From the NCBI GenBank assembly GCA_963932145.1, contig OZ010595.1:95605328-95669327 (forward strand): a DNA stretch of 64,000 nucleotides, in the 5' to 3' direction. The DNA comes from Acanthosepion lycidas. Its lineage: Eukaryota; Mollusca; Cephalopoda; Sepiida; Sepiidae. The position numbers were made by a program, and so were the translations under genes. The notes below the pieces were generated by a model. That model worked only from the letters and a program-made list of their open reading frames with translations, had not been told where the DNA came from and searched no databases. Shown here piece after piece: positions 1-12,872 of this stretch (positions within the stretch are counted from its first letter, which is position 1; every line of letters starts with the position of its first letter).

Positions 1-374
1 ATTGGCTCTACACAAATTCACCGCCACTCACAAGGAGGCTATTCTATTTTTTAACTTACACGACAGATAAATGACTGTAGGCAACCGATTTGGCTCAGTC
101 AAATAGAGGATTATCAATTATAATAATGTCATTTCAATGATATACATAACTTTTTTTTAAAAAAGAATGTTGAATAATCGTCATTGAAACTTCTTTTTAA
201 ATCGCTAGAGGACGTGCCATTGGATGGATTGGAAGTCACCTCCAATCGTGATAAGTAGGTTGTTAAATTTCTTCAGTGTTAACGAAGACATTAGTGAGCT
301 CAATGACATAGATATGATTAAAAATATGCTTGTTCGTAAGTGTAATTAAGTCATAATACAAGTTGTCTGTGCGT
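1..374. other. No recognised feature
   Basis: AT-rich unique-looking sequence. No open frame of interest, no tandem repeat and no terminal inverted repeats were seen. Confidence 0.5.
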
Positions 375-745
375 TTCTAACAGGACGAAGGCGATCATGG
401 CTCTTCACCTCCCTTGCATCACTCAACATGTCCTTCGCTCTGCCACGTTCTGTCATCTACTTGCTTAAGCCCGCTAGGTAGTTTATGCATTGTTTTCCAT
501 TGTCTCTTTTTCCCTCTATTAGTATCAGATTCTCCAGGTCCTCCTTCCTCATTATGTGCCCAAGGAACTTCAGCCGCCTCTTCCTGACGTTAAGTATATG
601 CCTCCTCCTTGTTTCCATCGTTTTTAAGACCTCGCCGTTGTTCACACATTCGGTCCATGTTATCCTTAGAATCCTTCTGTAGAACCACATCTCCGTCGCC
701 TCGAGTCTCTTCTTCAAATTGAGGACATCGTCCAACATTTGCTGC
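375..745 (-). mobile_element. RTE-type LINE, C-terminal end of ORF2 (fragment)
   Basis: The minus strand encodes the carboxyl end of a non-LTR retrotransposon reverse transcriptase protein. A 93-codon open frame (457-738) holds the motif series EMWFYRRILRITW, NNGEVL and KFLGHIMRKEDLENLI, followed by a GKR-rich stretch. This order is typical of endonuclease/reverse-transcriptase proteins of RTE-like LINEs. The frame degrades towards 375, where a decayed form of the protein's last residues (a KSHDR-like run) can still be read. The polymerase and endonuclease domains are missing, so this is a 5'-truncated dead copy. Pieces of the same family lie at 20650, 25655, 29080, 29310, 33870, 36445 and 44790. 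Confidence 0.82.
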
Positions 746-1137
746 CGTAAAGAAGGATAGATATCACGTAACAGCTCAGTGTTCTTTTCTTTTCTTTAAG
801 AAAATGCTCTGCAGTGAAAACACTGTCCTTCTAAGTTAACTGTTATTTTTTAGATATCAGAAGCCAACATCTGACGAATAAAATCAATTTCCCACCGGCG
901 TAATGTAGCTTTTATATGCCTTTTCTATAAATACTTTCATGATTAACTTCCCCTGTGGTACCTAGGATTTAGGAATTTAAGTTCAGTACTAGATTGCCAA
1001 CAAGGTCTCATCATTTTTACAATTAAAATTGTTAGACGTAATCGTTAATTATACGTTAACAGTTTATTTTCTCGCATTGTTGTATTCTCTTCCGACATCT
1101 TGCTTTCCATTGAATTTTAATCTTCAAAAATATGATT
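746..1137. other. No recognised feature
   Basis: AT-rich sequence next to the LINE end, with no support for genes or repeats. Confidence 0.4.
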
Positions 1138-1283
1138 CAATATCAATAGTTATCTATTGTTTTGATTCCTCTTCTTTTATTGTTATCGCTGCTTAATAAT
1201 GTTTGCTTTTCTTCTTTCACACTCAGTAATCTCTTGTGTCTTAGTGGCTTTATTGCCTTACTTGAGGTGAAATAAAAATGTAA
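1138..1283 (+). repeat. Dispersed repeat F, copy 1
   Basis: About 145 bp that resemble 44565-44725 and 45640-45790. The shared end reads roughly CTTAGTGGCTTTATTGCCTTA, followed by a short T/A-rich run. The upstream half (a TATCTATTGTTTTGATTCC-like stretch) resembles the 108 bp tandem unit at 45151-45580. No coding potential. Element class unknown. Confidence 0.5.
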
Positions 1284-2790
1284 CTGCCATCATCGACGCT
1301 CATTCACAGCCACGACGTCCACATCAACCCCAGTAATTAAATAAATTTAGGTTATGATATCTACTCAAACTATTAGCGACTTTATTTTGAATGCTGCGGA
1401 TTAGTGGCAGTATTCCAAGAATGTAAAAATGGCGAAATCTTTACTAATTATATTTGCCAATTAACGACGAAGTTAATTGATGCGCTCCTCGACAGGCAGA
1501 TCTCGACTGCTGTCTCTGATCACGCCCAGGCCATAACTGTTCATTGCCGGGGACGAAATAATCTGTTTCTTTATCGAAGCATGTCGATCATTTTCGTTGC
1601 TATTGTCTTTTATTATCAACACTGGTGCCAGACACAAATTAAAGATTATGCCTGGCGTGCGTGATGGAGATAAAGAGTAGAGAATGATAAGTGAAGAGAG
1701 AAGGAAGAATGCGAATACAATTTACTGGGCATAGAAATGCCAAAGAATTAACTACAGACTCGAAATAGTTCATTACTTTAAACATTCTATAGTGTAATGA
1801 ACCGTGTACAGGGAGCTACTACTAGATTATCTTCTTTCATTTGCAATCTTGCAACTGAGAAAAGCTTTTATGGCCTTTCTGCGTTCTAAAAGGAAAAATA
1901 AAAACCTATAAATAGGCTTTGGAGATGATTTTTGTTGTTACACGATGCCAGCTTTTATTTTTTTCAATATCCCATTCATTCATCTTCCGCCAACAGTATA
2001 ACATGAACACGTACACCTTTCTCTACTGCTCGACATTGAATGGCTGATCTGGTTTGAATCTCAAAAACCAGAAGTTGGAATATATCCAGACGTACTTGGT
2101 TACAATCTTTTGACTGCCTTACTACCCCGGTGACATGATGCAGCCATTTCGAAAATCAACACATTATATGTACCTTTGTTCTAAACTTAGGATTTATCGA
2201 TTTATTGGCCTTATACCATACGAAGCCATCATAAATAAATAGCAGCAACATAGCAGAAGGCAGTTCACCTGTTTAGATATCAAGAAAAATCCACATGATG
2301 ATTTTGCATGGAAGACAAAATAATTTGTTAAAGAAACGAAAATAGCTCTTAACCGGACGTATCGTAAATTTTATAAGTTGAGCTTCGCAGCTTTTTTTTT
2401 AACGTCTTAACCTTGTAAGTCTTTTCAGCCAATCAACTGGGTCCTGTGATCCTTCATCGTTCTACGATCAGTCAATAAAAAATGTGGCAAGCGGAGTATA
2501 AAACGTCCTCGGTTGGACAATGAAGAAGGCAATGGATTTTTTAATTGCGCAAAAACGTCTCGGGGAAAGATATAAAAGTCAGCAATATGAAAGAGGATTG
2601 AGAGCTGTGAAAAGAAACAAATGCGAAAATAAATATAAGCGATTATTAAAACAACAAAAGGTCAATGTAAAAAAAATAAAAAATAAACTGGTTTGAAAGA
2701 GAAGAAAACATACCAAGAGAAAAACATAAAATAAAACATAGGTTTGAAAAGAAATAAAAAGGGGAAATGTACGTATGATTAAGAAGATAG
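1284..2790. other. No recognised feature
   Basis: About 1.5 kb of AT-rich DNA. The 86-codon plus-strand frame at 1404-1664 has no recognisable domain and no clear splice context, so I do not call it a gene. Confidence 0.4.
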
Positions 2791-3146
2791 TAAGATAATG
2801 GAAGAAGAAAAGGAATTAGAATTAGATGTACAGAAAAAGAAAGAAAGAAAGAAAGAAAGAAGGGAGGAAGGAAGGAAAGAAAGAAGGAAGGAAAGGAAAA
2901 AAGAAAGAAAGAAAGAAAGAGAGGAAGGAAAGAAAGAAGGAAAGAAAGAAAGACAGGAAGAAAGAACGAAAGGGAGGAGGAAGGAAAGAAAGAAGGAAGG
3001 AAGGAAGGAAGGAAGGAAGGAAGGAAAGAAAGAAAGAAAGAAAGAAAGGAAGGAAGGAAGGAAGGACGGGAAGAAAGAAGGACAGGAAGAAAGAATGAAA
3101 GGGAGAAGGAAGGAAAGAAAGAAGGAAGGAAGGAAAGAAAGAAGGA

Positions 3147-3178
<32 letters not shown>

Positions 3179-4132
3179 ATGAAGGAAAGAAAGAAAGAAG
3201 GAAGGAATGGAAAAAGAAGAAAGGAAAGAAAGAATGCGAAACAATGAAAGAAAGAAAGAAAGAAGGAAGGAAAGGAAAAATAAGAAAGGAAAGAAAGAAT
3301 GCGAAACAATGAAAGAAAGAAAGAAAGAAAGAAGGAAGGAAAGGAAAAAGAAGGAAGGAAAGAAAGAATGCGAAACAATGAAAGAAAGAAAGAAAGAAGG
3401 AAGGAAAGGAAAAAGAAGGAAGGAAAGAAAGAATGCGAAACAATGAAAGAAAGAAAGAAAGAAGGAAGGAAAGGAAAAAGAAGAAAGGAAAGAAAGAATG
3501 CGAAACAATGAAAGAAAGAAAGAAGGAAGGAAAGGAAAAAGAAGAAAGGAAAGAAAGAATGCGAAACAATGAAAGAAAGAAAGAAAGAAAGAAGGAAGGA
3601 AAGGAAAAAGAAGGAAGGAAAGAAAGAATGCGAAACAATGAAAGAAAGAAAGAAAGAAGGAAGGAAAGGAAAAAGAAAGAAGGAAAGAAAGAATGCGAAA
3701 CAATGAAAGAAAGAAAGCAAAATAAAGACAGAATGAAAGAAATAATGGAAGAAATAAAAAGTGTAGAAACAGAAGGAAAGAAAGAAAGGAAAATAAAAAG
3801 AAAGAAAAAGAGTATAGAAATAAATAAAGAAAGAAAAAGAAAGAAAAAGAGCGTGGGAAAAAGAGAAAAAGCAAATTAAAGAAAGAAAGAAAGAAAGAAA
3901 GAAAGAATGTGGAAAGAGCAGGAGAGAAAAAGAAAGGAAGAAGTGGAAAAAGCAAAAATGCAAAATAAATCAGAAAGAAATAATGAAAAAAGAAAGAATG
4001 TGGAAATAGAAATAAAGTGAAAACAGGAGGAAATAAAAAGAAACATGATGAAAGAAAGAAAGAAAGAAAGAAAGAAGGACAGAAAGAAAGAAAGAAGGAC
4101 AGAAAGAAAGAAAGAAAGAAAGAAAGAAGGAC

Positions 4133-4163
<31 letters not shown>

Positions 4164-4168
4164 AGGAC

Positions 4169-4203
<35 letters not shown>

Positions 4204-4208
4204 AGGAC

Positions 4209-4243
<35 letters not shown>

Positions 4244-4257
4244 ATGAATGAATGAAT
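2791..4257 (+). repeat. Polypurine GAAA/GGAA satellite with 65 bp higher-order unit
   Basis: The plus strand is almost pure purine: GAAA tetramers mixed with GGAA. From 3234 to about 3705 a marker (ATGCGAAACAATG) recurs at 3234, 3299, 3368, 3433, 3498, 3559, 3628 and 3693. The spacings are 65, 69, 65, 65, 61, 69 and 65, so they differ by whole tetramers. From 4060 to 4240 a second sub-array is built from GAAA runs with a GGACA interruption. The long open frames here (K/R/E-rich on plus, F/L/S-rich on minus) come from the lack of stop codons in the repeat. The array abuts the end of an R1 element through CATT and CAT steps at 4243-4262. Confidence 0.95.
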
Positions 4258-4674
4258 GATGATGATTTGGTTTTGTTTGTTTTGTTTTACGGCATATCAA
4301 CACCTCAATGGATTATTTAATGCCGACAAAATTTTTATTGCTCTTAATATTTTTTTTTCAAAAATGTATTGCTGGTGATATTTTATTTTCAAAAATGTAT
4401 TGCTGGTTATAATTTTTCTTCAAAAATTTATTACCGGTAATAATTTTTTTACACAGTTTTTCTGTTATTAAAACCTATTTTTACACTTTTGTAGTGTTTT
4501 AACACCAGTTAGGGGTTAACTATTTACTCATAGTCGGGACTCCAACAGTTGCCACCACCCTGGGTGTGGATGGACCTGGGAACACCAGCAATGAAGAGAT
4601 AGTTCCACGCTCTTGAAAACCTTCTGATCAGAGGCCTTGCTGTTGGACGTTGTTTATCGTCTAACCAGGGACGG
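4258..4674 (-). repeat. Dispersed repeat R1, copy A
   Basis: Minus-strand copy of a family also present at 21425, 31845 and 33341. Read on the minus strand it starts with a GTCCCTGGTTAGACGATAAAC-like segment, then a C/G-rich block containing CACCCTGGG, then two to three ~30 bp units (ATTACCAGCAATACATTTTTG type, here as their complement). It finishes with a conserved end containing TTAAATAATCCATTGAGGTG. After the end come CAT, CATT and then CTTT repeats, so the GAAA array grew at its 3' border. No protein is encoded. It may be a non-autonomous retroelement. Confidence 0.7.
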
Positions 4675-4916
4675 AAGAAAGAAAGAACGAGAGAAAATAA
4701 TGAAAAAAAGAAAAGAAGTGAAGTTCCTGAGTCACGATGGCCACAGTAGGCTTCACTTCTTGCTGGGCCTTAGTTTCAGTGCCTACAATCGGAGGAGAGT
4801 CTTTGCTTCTACTCCTTCACACATAACACTCGTAATGCAGGAGTAAGTGGCTGAGAATTTTCACGATATTGCCATCCCAAAAATTTGAATTGCTTGAATG
4901 CTCTGGACTATTATGC

Positions 4917-4982
<66 letters not shown>

Positions 4983-5419
4983 AGAGAGAGAGAAAATAGA
5001 GAGACAGTCTCAGAATATGAAAAGACACGTTGAAAGCGTGGATATGATTGTTAACAGAAACAAATCAATCCTAACCTAAAGATGGTATCAGTTGTGAGCT
5101 CCCATCCAGTCCGTCGAGGAAGCTGAAGTTATTTAATAAGAATTCTTTTCCTAACTTGTATATGTTTATTATTTTTTTTCAAATGAACGTTTTTCTTTTC
5201 TTTATATATCAATTGTTTCCAATTTCGCGCACTATATTTTTTTTTTGGAAGGTAGTTGACCGAACACACTTCCAAAAAGTATTAGCACATGATCAAATAT
5301 CTGAATTTTAATCGCAAAAATTTATTGTTAGGCTGAGAATATTTCAGCTCCACATCTCAGTTCATTTCGATAAAAATCAACATAGGATGTGATATTTAAG
5401 TATGTAACTGTCTTCATAA

Positions 5420-5422
<3 letters not shown>
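4675..5422. other. AG microsatellite and unassigned sequence
   Basis: Contains an (AG)n run at about 4918-4992. The rest is unassigned AT-rich DNA. Confidence 0.6.
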
Positions 5423-6090
<668 letters not shown>

Positions 6091-6589
6091 GAGAAAATCG
6101 ATACAAACAAACAGCAAAATAAACGACGCAATTTTGACTCAAGTAAACAATAAACATACGAGTCAAACTTTTCGCATCCATAAACCTTCGTCGGGCGCAA
6201 ACGATTCGAAAATAATGGCATTATATAAATCCTAATCGGCCAGACTGCGTTGGCAGGGTGGGGTCTTGGGTGGGTCGTTGGGCCTCAACACTTTATCAAC
6301 GAAGCTTTGACATCATGATCGAAGGGCTTTCGATTCTTGGTGCCCCGGTCTTTCTGCCTGCACATAAATACGACATTACAGAGATAAAAACCCGAGGCTG
6401 AGAGAATAGTTACAACAACAAGTGGTTGGACTGGCGGTGGGGGTGGTCTCTGGTGCTTTTCGGGGGTTTTTGCAATTTTGTGTGCGTGCAGTTTGTCTTG
6501 GTTGCGATTGTGGTTGGGGATTAAAGAATGTCGGGAAATAGGGGTGTGCTGCTGATGCGCATTTCGGGGGAGAGGTTATCAGTGTGTGT
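6091..6589. other. No recognised feature
   Basis: Includes a G/T-rich stretch around 6240-6560 that is less AT-rich than its surroundings. No gene or repeat family was recognised. Confidence 0.4.
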
Positions 6590-7720
6590 AAGAAGCTTGT
6601 TAGCAAAGAGAGAGTGAGAGAGAAATGAGAGAAAGAGACATGAGCAATGATAGGGAGTGATATAGCGATAGAAAGAGAGAGAGAAGAAAAGATAATGAAC
6701 GAAGGAAATAGAGAGAAATAGGGAATGAAATAGTGGTAAATGGAAAGCAACAAAGAGAGGGGTTGGTAAATAAAATAAAATAAATGGAAGAAGAAGAAGA
6801 AGAAGAAGAAGAAGAAGAAGAAGAAGAAGAAGAAGAAGATAACTATGAAGAAGGAAAAGTCTACGAACAAATAGTAAGAGCTAACTATTAAGTAGAACAA
6901 GAAAGATGAAGAAAGAGAGTATATTTATTATGAAGAATCAGAAAGAAGAAACGTTAATGTAAACAGGAAGAAGATTATAGATAATAAGAATAAGAAAGAG
7001 AATATAACTGTGAAAAAGAAGAAGGGGAAAGAGAATATAACTATTGAGAAGAAGAAGAAGAAGAAGAAGAAGAAGAAGAAGAAGAAGAAGAAGAAGAAAA
7101 TATAATTATTAAGAAGAAGTGGAGAAGGAGGGAAGATGATATAATTATTAAGAAGAAAAGAAAAGTGAATATAACTATTAAGAAGAAGAAGGGGAACGAG
7201 AATATAACAACGAAGAAGAAGAAGAAGAAGAAGAAGAAGAAGAAGAAAGATAATATAATTATTAAGAAGAATAAAGGGTAAGATAATGTAACTATTAAGA
7301 AGAAGAAGGGGAAAGAGAATATGACAATTAAGAAGAAGAAGAGGAAAGAGAATATATCATTAAGAAAAAGAATAAATAAATGAAAGAAGTTATAACCAAT
7401 AAAAAGAAAAAAAAGAGAATATAATGCAGCGATGGATGAAGAAGAAGAAGAAGAAGAAGAAGAAGAAGAAGAAGAAGAAGAAGAAGACGACTACAGAAAA
7501 GAAAAAGACAAAGGAAAAGAAAGAGAATATATCGACGATGAAGAGGAAGAAGAAGAAAAGTTAAATTAACAGAGGAAAAGAAAAACAATAAAATCAAAAA
7601 GAAGAAAGAAAGAAAGAAAGAAAATATACAGAAAGGAGAAAGAAGACAAGATAATAATACAAAAGTGAACAGAGAGAGACAGAGGGAGGGGGAGAGGTGG
7701 AGAGAGGGCGAGGGAGAGAA
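6590..7720. repeat. GAA/AAG-rich purine region
   Basis: Purine-rich DNA with uninterrupted (GAA)n blocks at about 6785-6838, 7043-7098, 7211-7247 and 7437-7488. They are linked by spacers containing AATATAACTATTAAGAAG-like phrases repeated at irregular distance. It resembles an old array whose units were interrupted by later trinucleotide expansions. Confidence 0.9.
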
Positions 7721-9033
7721 TGCAAGTGAATCATTTTCTTGTTTGACAATAATAGAAGAACATAGCTGTTTGTGTAGAGAACGTAAAGGAAATAAGCACG
7801 AAAAGAAAGGTTGAAAGAGAATAAGCAGAGTTTTAGATAAAAATAAGGAATGATTGCAATTGAGCAAAGTGACAGAAAACGTCTTTCGATTCACAGGAAA
7901 ATGGAAAGAGATGAATAAATAAAAGAAAGTAAAAGTAACATGTTGATCGTGAGATACACAAAAGTGAAACGTAAAGAAAATGAAGACAGGAAGACATTGA
8001 AGTTGACCTGTCCAAATTTCGGAAATTATATATTCACATTCATATACTGTTCATTGATTAATTGATAAAGGGCCTGACAGCTGTTTATGCTAATAAAACC
8101 CTGTAGTCGCTAATGAGTTCGTAGAGTTTAAAGCTCTTTAATTAACAAGTCTTCTGAAATGCATAAAATTTCTCTTCAAGTGTATGTCAGTCTTAGTAAA
8201 AACTGATTTCGGTATTTTAAGAAGAAACAAATTAAGGCTTCACTCGCGCTGAGAAATATCAATTTGAAATTCAACTCACGCAGGAGAAACCTAATTATCC
8301 TAAATCATCACATGATGGCCAGCAAACAGACCGATCAATTTTTTTTTCTTTTAAAATATTGATTTTTCCACCTAATCAATAAACATGGTTCCTGAAAATA
8401 ATGTGTAAAAAAGAGTTTGGTTCATATCAATGGCAGAAAAAGAGAATGTGATCGAAGATAGAAGGTAGGGATATTAGTTCAATCAGGCAAACTAATGAAC
8501 ACAAAATGTGTAATTCTTTAAACCGATTATAAATGCCTGATTTCATTTTAGATTTGAATATTGGTGACCAAAAACATTAATCGAACTTTAGGTTCGTAAT
8601 TCAGAAGTACTTTAGCATTAACTACAGTTTTCTGAAATGAATTCTGTTTAAATTAGTTAGCAAATGTAATCCTAAATAGTGAGCAGAATCAACACTTTAT
8701 TTAAGGATTTATTTTGATTCATTAAATGTATTTCCTTCAATATTTTATGAAATAAAATTAAAAGGCAAGGACGATTGTCTAAACCTGTCGTTAGACGAAA
8801 ATAAAGGATAAAATCAATAAATTATCTTTGATTAAAAACAATCATTATTTCGTACAGTTTTCTAAATAGTAGCGTTTTTATCTAAATATTTCCTGGCGTT
8901 TTTCATAGGAAAGTATGAAATTTTTAAAAACACTAATAGATGAGATCTTGCATTTCAAACTTCAAATGCTTGCTATATTAGAGATCCACACCTATTCTAT
9001 TACGGACAAATAGAAAATGTAAAAATAAAAATA
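7721..9033. other. No recognised feature
   Basis: AT-rich, no tandem or inverted structure noticed and no convincing open frame. Confidence 0.45.
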
Positions 9034-9596
9034 CAGCCGTGTGCAAATTAGTTGAAAAAAAATCTAATAATTCTGTTATTATTTACTTTTTTCTTATTTT
9101 TCCAATGAAAAATGACCCAGTGCAGATGTTAGTACCGTCTTATGTCCATTCCACAAAGTCGTTCTTCGCAGATGAACAACATATTCTCGATTGGATTTAA
9201 ATTAAGAGAGTTTCCAAGCTTGTCCATAGTACTTTGATTTGCTCACTGGTTAGGCTTGCCAGTGTGTTCGTGCAGCAGTGCAATTTTCATATACCTCCTT
9301 CGAGTAACGCTCATCGCATACAATGGCCGTAAGACACCTAATCGACACTCGAGACAATAGTCTATGGGCGCGATAAAAATCTGATGCAATCACGGATGAG
9401 GCAATATTTTTCAAGGCCAAACAAATTTCATACAACCCGAAAATAGATTAATATTACTGCACGCCACTGCAAATGACCTAATGTGAGGAATAAATAGAAA
9501 TCAATTACACTCTGTCACTCCAGTGGGTCTAAAACTGAATTTATGCTGAAAGAAAGGAAACGAAAGCAGTTGTTTCAATTAATTTGCACAAATGTG
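9034..9596. mobile_element. Tc1-like non-autonomous element
   Basis: Imperfect terminal inverted repeats: CAGCCGTGTGCAAATTAGTT at the left and the complement of CACATTTGTGCAAATTAATT at the right, 563 bp apart. The left end follows a TA dinucleotide, the expected Tc1/mariner target. The interior (about 9150-9330) resembles the conserved leader seen in several Tc1 families (a CTCGATTGGATTTAAATT-like phrase). No intact transposase frame remains. Confidence 0.55.
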
Positions 9597-9788
9597 TTTG
9601 AGTTTTTTGTTTTTTTTTCCCGTCATTACACAGATTAATCATCAACGACAGAAACTACCTTTTAAGAATAACATCAAGTTCCTTCTTATGCGTATCGTAA
9701 AAAAACGAACCTAAGCTCCAAATACCATCAGAACAATATTCACAAATAGTTCAGCCAAAGCCAAAGTTTCATTACAACGAGAAAATGG

Positions 9789-9892
9789 TCCTGTCTATAT
9801 TTCTGAGATGAGATATAATGTACACTATTTATATTGTTCGGACTATTGTCCTCATCTTGGTCGCCATTTTTCTTATAATGTTTCGGTTTTCT
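9789..9892 (+). repeat. Single copy of the 107 bp repeat unit
   Basis: A lone unit matching the tandem array at 63493-64000. It shares CTATATTTCTGAGATGAG, GTACACTATTTA, GGACTATTGTCCTCATCTT and a TTTCGG-containing end. It lies about 54 kb from the array, in the same orientation. Confidence 0.85.
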
Positions 9893-9994
9893 TAAGGTAG
9901 TTGGAATTTCGAACTGAACCCTTTATTTTGCTCACTGGGGTAGACTGTTCTAGTTCCACATGCCATGTTTTATGGATGTCAGTTATCAGTTACC

Positions 9995-10264
9995 TCCTTT
10001 TGTCCCCAAGGCACAGTGGATAAAAACAGTGACAGGATCCAAAGAGTATGAGTTCAATACCCGGTTAAGGCAGTGGAGAACTTGGAGAGGGGATAAGTGA
10101 ATATATCCAAAAATTTGACCCAGATGTGCAAAAGCCTTGATAAATTTACTGAGAGAAGGAAACGCGTCGGCTAAGAGTACTTTGTATTTTAATTCATTTT
10201 GTTCCTTCACAGATACACTCCCTGAAAATAATTCATTTATATATATATATATATATATATATAT
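9995..10264 (+). mobile_element. Possible tRNA-derived SINE
   Basis: A GGCACAGTGGATAAAAAC stretch resembles a pol III A box, and GAGTTCAATACCCGG about 35 bases further resembles a B box. The sequence ends in a (TA)n tail at about 10236-10264, as many cephalopod SINEs do. The body does not match the other SINEs in this window. The 74-codon minus-strand frame is not considered coding. Confidence 0.4.
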
Positions 10265-10510
10265 GAATAATTTTTTAAAAGATTATTAAAGTATTATATC
10301 CCTGTATAATAATAACTACGCCAGCATTACGACAAACTGATGTTTTTTCAAATTAAAGTGAGGTTCAGTATTCACTCAGCGCCTGGAATTGAGTTTCGCA
10401 TGGAACTCCGATTACTACAAGCGGTGAGGGATATGTATATTCATTAATATACATACCTTATAACTCTGTTATATATAGTATCGGGCACTGTTTCAATAAC
10501 AACAACAGTT
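10265..10510. other. No recognised feature
   Basis: AT-rich spacer between two TA-rich segments. Confidence 0.4.
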
Positions 10511-10514
10511 TATA

Positions 10515-10563
<49 letters not shown>

Positions 10564-10607
10564 AGATTGATGTGAGTTTGTGACTGGCTCTGGGATCCCA
10601 GCCTTCG

Positions 10608-10680
<73 letters not shown>

Positions 10681-10682
10681 AG
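10511..10682. repeat. TA and TG microsatellites with a 49 bp island
   Basis: (TA)n at about 10519-10560 and 10611-10657, followed by (TG)n. A 49 bp non-repetitive island (10561-10609) separates the two TA runs. Confidence 0.95.
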
Positions 10683-10730
10683 TGCGTGTGTGCGTTTGTA
10701 TGTGTGTGTATAATATTTTGACTGAATATA

Positions 10731-10850
10731 AAAATTTCTGCGACGGCATCACTCTTTACATCAGGCCACCTATGTTCCCAGACTGCAATCCCCTTGATTA
10801 TTAAGTGTAGAGCGCCGTAACATTTGTAATAACCACAAATAAAACTCATT
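10731..10850 (+). pseudogene. Mariner-family transposase, C-terminal fragment
   Basis: The plus strand reads [10 protein letters not shown], then FPDCNPLDY, then a TNKTHSP-like end with two stops between. It lines up with the copy at 29390-30225 (SENFCDHIT followed by the SPDxNPxDYY region typical of the DDE/D third catalytic motif). The fragment begins abruptly beside the (TG)n tract and has no terminal inverted repeat. Confidence 0.75.
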
Positions 10851-11811
10851 CCCCTTAAATTGTTGTTCTTTTCGTTATAATTGATACGTTGTTACATAAA
10901 TCTATGTTGCTGCGGAATGGGAGTTGTTTCAACTAAATTGTTACTCTTCCAGACAAAACCGATCCTTTGATTATTAAACCTAGTAACATGTATTCATATT
11001 TTTAGTTGAAGAATCTTTGACGGAATATTTTTCCTTACGTTAGAGCCCAATAATCAGTCACTATTAATATTTAAATGTTCTTAAAATTCTACCTTTCTTT
11101 TAATAGCATAAAATCGAATTTTAAATGTAGGACTTATAAAATGTAATGAAGACTCTCACTACGTCGCTTTGACGCATCAGTGTTTCCTCCTTGAAACGAA
11201 CGCACCAATAATAAAGACACGCCGGTTTTAATTCCAACATTACTGTCAAGCTAGTGTAGAAGCGTGTTTATTTTTTAAGGCAAGGTTCTTTGATATCTCC
11301 AGTAGCAACGAATAAGGTATTATAAAACCTAATATCAATAATTTCGATAGCATTAATCTGGGATGATTGAACAGTACTGAAATATCGGTGTGACTTCGAT
11401 ATTAACATCACATATCGCGTTCCCCTTACCACGTGCACTCTAGCTCTCAAAAGCTCGGTATGCCTGCTTCCAGTCGCACATACATACGACTGATTAAATT
11501 CAAGCAAAAACATGTGGTTAGGCTTGGCAAGATATCTTTTCAGAGATAATCATTTGGGGTCCGGGTAAATGCAATTTCATTATATTTTAATTAAAATGTT
11601 TCTACAAATTGTTGTAAACTGTGAGTCGGTAAAATTAATATTTGTTTGAAGATTTTTTTTTTAAATTTCATTTCTGGTAAAGAAAATTTTTATCGGCAAC
11701 CGCAAAACGCTTAATTCATCAATTTTCATTTATCTGAAGAGAAAATAAATACCAGATAAGTGCCAAAGATACGCAATAATTAATTAGGTTACATACACAT
11801 GCATATATGCA
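10851..11811. other. No recognised feature
   Basis: AT-rich DNA without a recognisable gene. The 81-codon minus-strand frame near 11268-11513 has no known motif. Confidence 0.4.
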
Positions 11812-11837
11812 CACACACACACACACACGTGCGCGCG

Positions 11838-11873
<36 letters not shown>
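11812..11873. repeat. AC, GC and TA microsatellite
   Basis: (AC)n passing through a short alternating GTGCGCGCGC step into (TA)n. The purine-pyrimidine alternation is continuous. Confidence 0.95.
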
Positions 11874-11876
<3 letters not shown>

Positions 11877-12872
11877 AAAAATCATATGGTTCAACCTAAT
11901 GTACAAAAAAACAAAAAAAAACACGTAAAAAAACGTAGAAATATATTCTTTAAATCTATACGTCAAGCACTCTCCCCACCCCCCCAAATCAGCTACAAGT
12001 GTCTCGTGAACATGACACAAATAACATCAGGAAATCAACAGGAAAGCAAACAACAATTCACCTGAAAATATAAAACCCAAGTTTGATTGCAAGACAAAGA
12101 ACGAATTTCCTTAAATTGCAATTGCTTGCAGAACAATGTAATACACCAAGCCATTGTAAAATCCCCAGATAACGAAGAAAATTACATGTGAGTAACTAAA
12201 GGACCCGGGAAACAACGAAATTGTGCGCACAAAACATCCTTTATAAATAGTAAATATGCGAACGGCAGAATGCTTTCTAATCATATGGGGTACATTAAAA
12301 CAAACATCAAAATTATCATAGAACATCAGAAAATCAACATCAGCCTACAACAATCAATCCAAAACCTGTATACTCTGCCTGGAGGAAAAAAAACAAACTA
12401 TAATAACCTTCAAAGAACAACACAGACTACAAAATACGATCAGAACTTACCTCAAACTACAGATCCGTAAACAAATTTTGACTACATAACTTAAAAATCG
12501 AAAACTGAAAGCAAGCAGAAATAAACAAAAATAAATAAATTAAATCAACAAAAATAAGTAAAATAAATTACGCAAAAGAAAAAAAAATAGGTAAATAATA
12601 AACAAATTACCAATTAACGAACACACAGATAAAGACAAGAAAACGTAGTAAATAACAACCAATGATAAAATAACAATAAAAGAAAAGATAACCAATGACA
12701 TTCTAAATAGTCAAAAATCTGCATTCGGATCCAGAATAATTCCACTCAGTTGCACCTGGAATAATTCAAAGCACAACCGTTAATGCCTACCAAAATAAGT
12801 CTTAGAATAAAAGAATAGACTACCCACAGCGCAATACAATAGACAATTCAGAATGTATCACTGACATGTATA
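11874..12872. other. A-rich sequence without recognised feature
   Basis: The plus strand is markedly rich in A and C and poor in G from about 12000 to 12800. No repeat unit or coding signal was found. Confidence 0.45.

Noticed and set aside
2646..4303. F/L/S-rich minus-strand frames up to 493 codons and K/E/R-rich plus frames
   Set aside because: Direct product of the GAAA/GGAA tetramer array.
6376..7894. Membrane-protein-like minus-strand frames (F/L/S rich)
   Set aside because: Complement of GAA-rich purine tracts; hydrophobicity comes from TTC/CTT codons.
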